Source: Candidatus Omnitrophota bacterium
GTDB lineage: Bacteria; Omnitrophota; Gorgyraeia; 2-02-FULL-51-18; JAGOUK01
Direction of reading: 5' to 3'
Assembly: GCA_018061225.1 (NCBI GenBank)
Contig: JAGOUK010000092.1
Coordinates: 1 to 5,762 of the forward strand
Length of the DNA stretch: 5,762 nucleotides
This document shows, piece by piece, positions 5,075 to 5,762 of this stretch. Under the pieces are notes generated by a model. The model saw nothing but the letters and a program-made list of their open reading frames with translations. It did not search any database and was not told where the DNA came from. Both the position numbers and the translations under genes were made by a program. How positions within the stretch are numbered: the first letter of the stretch is position 1; every line of letters begins with the position of its first letter.

Positions 5075-5097
5075 GGGGCTTGCTAGGGAGGGGTGGG
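5075..5097 (+). other. G-quadruplex-type tract
   Basis: The plus strand carries four G-runs: GGGG (5075-5078), GGG (5086-5088), GGGG (5090-5093) and GGG (5095-5097). The loops are of 7, 1 and 1 bases (CTTGCTA, A, T). This satisfies the usual G3+N1-7 rule for an intramolecular quadruplex. It would form on the template strand for the amt operon, about 140 bases upstream of the amt start codon. Confidence 0.5.
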
Positions 5098-5107
5098 TGT
5101 GCGGAAC

Positions 5108-5136
5108 GGCTAGAGCGGCTTGGAATGGCTTGGAGC
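5108..5136. repeat. Degenerate tandem repeat, about 10-bp unit
   Basis: Three consecutive units read GGCTAGAGC (5108-5116), GGCTTGGAAT (5117-5126) and GGCTTGGAGC (5127-5136). The last two share 8 identical leading bases. The repeat is short and imperfect. It lies in the spacer just past the acyltransferase gene and has no known role. Confidence 0.4.
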
Positions 5137-5157
5137 GACCTTGCTCCGGGGTCAGGG

Positions 5158-5762
5158 CTATTTTTGGACGGGGCGAGAGTGGATGCCCTTGTTCTTCCAG
5201 CGCTTGTGGATCCAAAGCCACTGGTCGGGGTGTTCACGGATGATGCGCTCGGTTTGCCGATTGTAGGCAAGTGTGTTCAGAAGCACTTCCTCATCGGGAT
5301 CGTCGTGATGAATCCAGAGGATAGGGTCCATAAATTTAAGGACGTGCTTACCATCGGCGTCTCTCCAACAAGCAGCCGGAATCACCGGCGCTTCGGACGC
5401 TCGGGCAACCACCGCGAGACTTTTGAATGTTCCCGCCGGCTTGCCAAAAAAATCCGCGACCACGCCTTCTTTGCCCGGCTTGGCATACTGGTCCATGATA
5501 AATCCCACGGCATGGCCGCTGGATAGAGCGTCCAAAACACGGTTGAGCGAGGATCGCTTGGGAATCACGTCGAGCCCTGCCTCGTAGTAACGCTTAAAAA
5601 GCTGATGCTCCACCCACTTGTTGACGATCTGCCGACGCAGCATATGAAAACGTCCGCGGAAGTTTTCAAACTGCATCATCCCGCCGACGGGCCCGGCCTC
5701 CCAATTGCCATAGTGGCCGCCGATGACCAGGACCCCTTTTCCCTTCTCCGCGGCGTGCAGAA
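5158..5762 (-). CDS. Lipid A-type lysophospholipid acyltransferase (LpxL/HtrB family), C-terminal part
   Basis: The last 200 residues are present; the N-terminus, including the usual membrane anchor, lies beyond the window end, as the family is about 300 residues long. The first visible stretch is GKGVLVIGGHYGNWE with the catalytic HX4E motif (HYGNWE, DNA 5698-5715). Further on are GFIMDQYAKPGKEGV and FFGKPAGTFKSLAVVARASEAPVIPA, which match the family's DQ and substrate-pocket regions, and PDQWLWIHKRWK near the C-terminus, a hallmark of LpxL/HtrB-type proteins. Such enzymes move an acyl chain from acyl-ACP to a lipid A precursor on the cytosolic face of the inner membrane. The exact acyl donor cannot be told. 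The Met codon at 5677-5679 is not the true start, because the catalytic motif lies upstream of it in the same frame. It is separated by 220 bases from the amt operon and probably belongs to an upstream cell-envelope operon. Confidence 0.9.
   Translation of the reverse strand, partial: LHAAEKGKGVLVIGGHYGNWEAGPVGGMMQFENFRGRFHMLRRQIVNKWVEHQLFKRYYEAGLDVIPKRSSLNRVLDALSSGHAVGFIMDQYAKPGKEGVVADFFGKPAGTFKSLAVVARASEAPVIPAACWRDADGKHVLKFMDPILWIHHDDPDEEVLLNTLAYNRQTERIIREHPDQWLWIHKRWKNKGIHSRPVQK

Larger units (their letters stand above)
4938..5157. other. Non-coding gap upstream of the first amt
   Basis: This is 220 bases between the acyltransferase stop and the first amt start. From the amt side it holds the Shine-Dalgarno, a stretch with no strong -10/-35 pair or sigma-54 motif, a G-quadruplex-like tract (5075-5097), and a small degenerate repeat (5108-5136). 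Next to the acyltransferase stop lies a weak GGAGC/GCTCC hairpin (5132-5147) without a T-run. The amt promoter must lie here but I could not pick it out. Confidence 0.55.

Noticed and set aside
5080..5526. Plus-strand open frame of 148 codons opposite the acyltransferase
   Set aside because: It lies mainly over the conserved DQ and C-terminal motifs of the acyltransferase on the other strand, and it has no recognisable domain.
5158..5679. Acyltransferase starting at the Met codon at 5677-5679
   Set aside because: The same frame stays open to the window end and encodes the catalytic HX4E motif upstream of that Met, so the gene is longer and partial here.

Overview
The window is a block of seven genes, all read from the minus strand, from a Gram-negative-type (diderm) bacterium. 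The evidence for diderm is a FadL/OmpP1-type outer-membrane protein at one end and a lipid A-type (LpxL/HtrB family) acyltransferase at the other. Coding regions are moderately GC-rich, Shine-Dalgarno sequences are clear, and the longest non-coding gaps are about 220 to 240 bases. The lineage cannot be fixed from this sequence. The protein types would fit a deltaproteobacterium-like organism or a candidate phylum such as Omnitrophota, but that is a weak inference.

Layout in transcription order, from high to low coordinates. (1) 5158-5762 is the C-terminal 200 residues of an LpxL/HtrB-family acyltransferase. (2) A 220-base gap holds a G-quadruplex-like tract and a small degenerate tandem repeat. 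(3) 3618-4937 (amt) and 3254-3595 (PII, glnK-type) form the first ammonium-transport module. It ends in a tetraloop hairpin followed by a strong intrinsic terminator at 3137-3188. (4) A possible sigma-54 promoter near 3057-3072 precedes the second module, 1686-3020 (amt) and 1329-1670 (PII). (5) 740-1258 is a compact formyltransferase-domain protein with all three expected catalytic residues. (6) An AT-rich gap at 499-739 carries a 9-bp perfect hairpin and a well-formed sigma-70 promoter. (7) This promoter drives a 69-residue excisionase-type helix-turn-helix protein (289-498) and, 26 bases further on, the start of a FadL-family outer-membrane protein that runs off the window.

The core of the window is nitrogen acquisition. 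Two different ammonium channels each carry their own PII regulator in the order amt then PII. By family knowledge, PII binds ATP/ADP and 2-oxoglutarate and, when nitrogen is plentiful, plugs the Amt pore with the arginine at T-loop position 47. Both PII proteins keep Arg47 and the 2-oxoglutarate ligands Gln39 and Lys58. Both lack Tyr51, the residue uridylylated in enteric bacteria (Glu in one, Thr in the other). I infer that control here is by ligand binding alone, without covalent modification at that position. The paired but divergent Amt-PII modules and their altered T-loops are the most interesting content. I saw no wholly unknown system, CRISPR array, mobile element, tRNA or rRNA.
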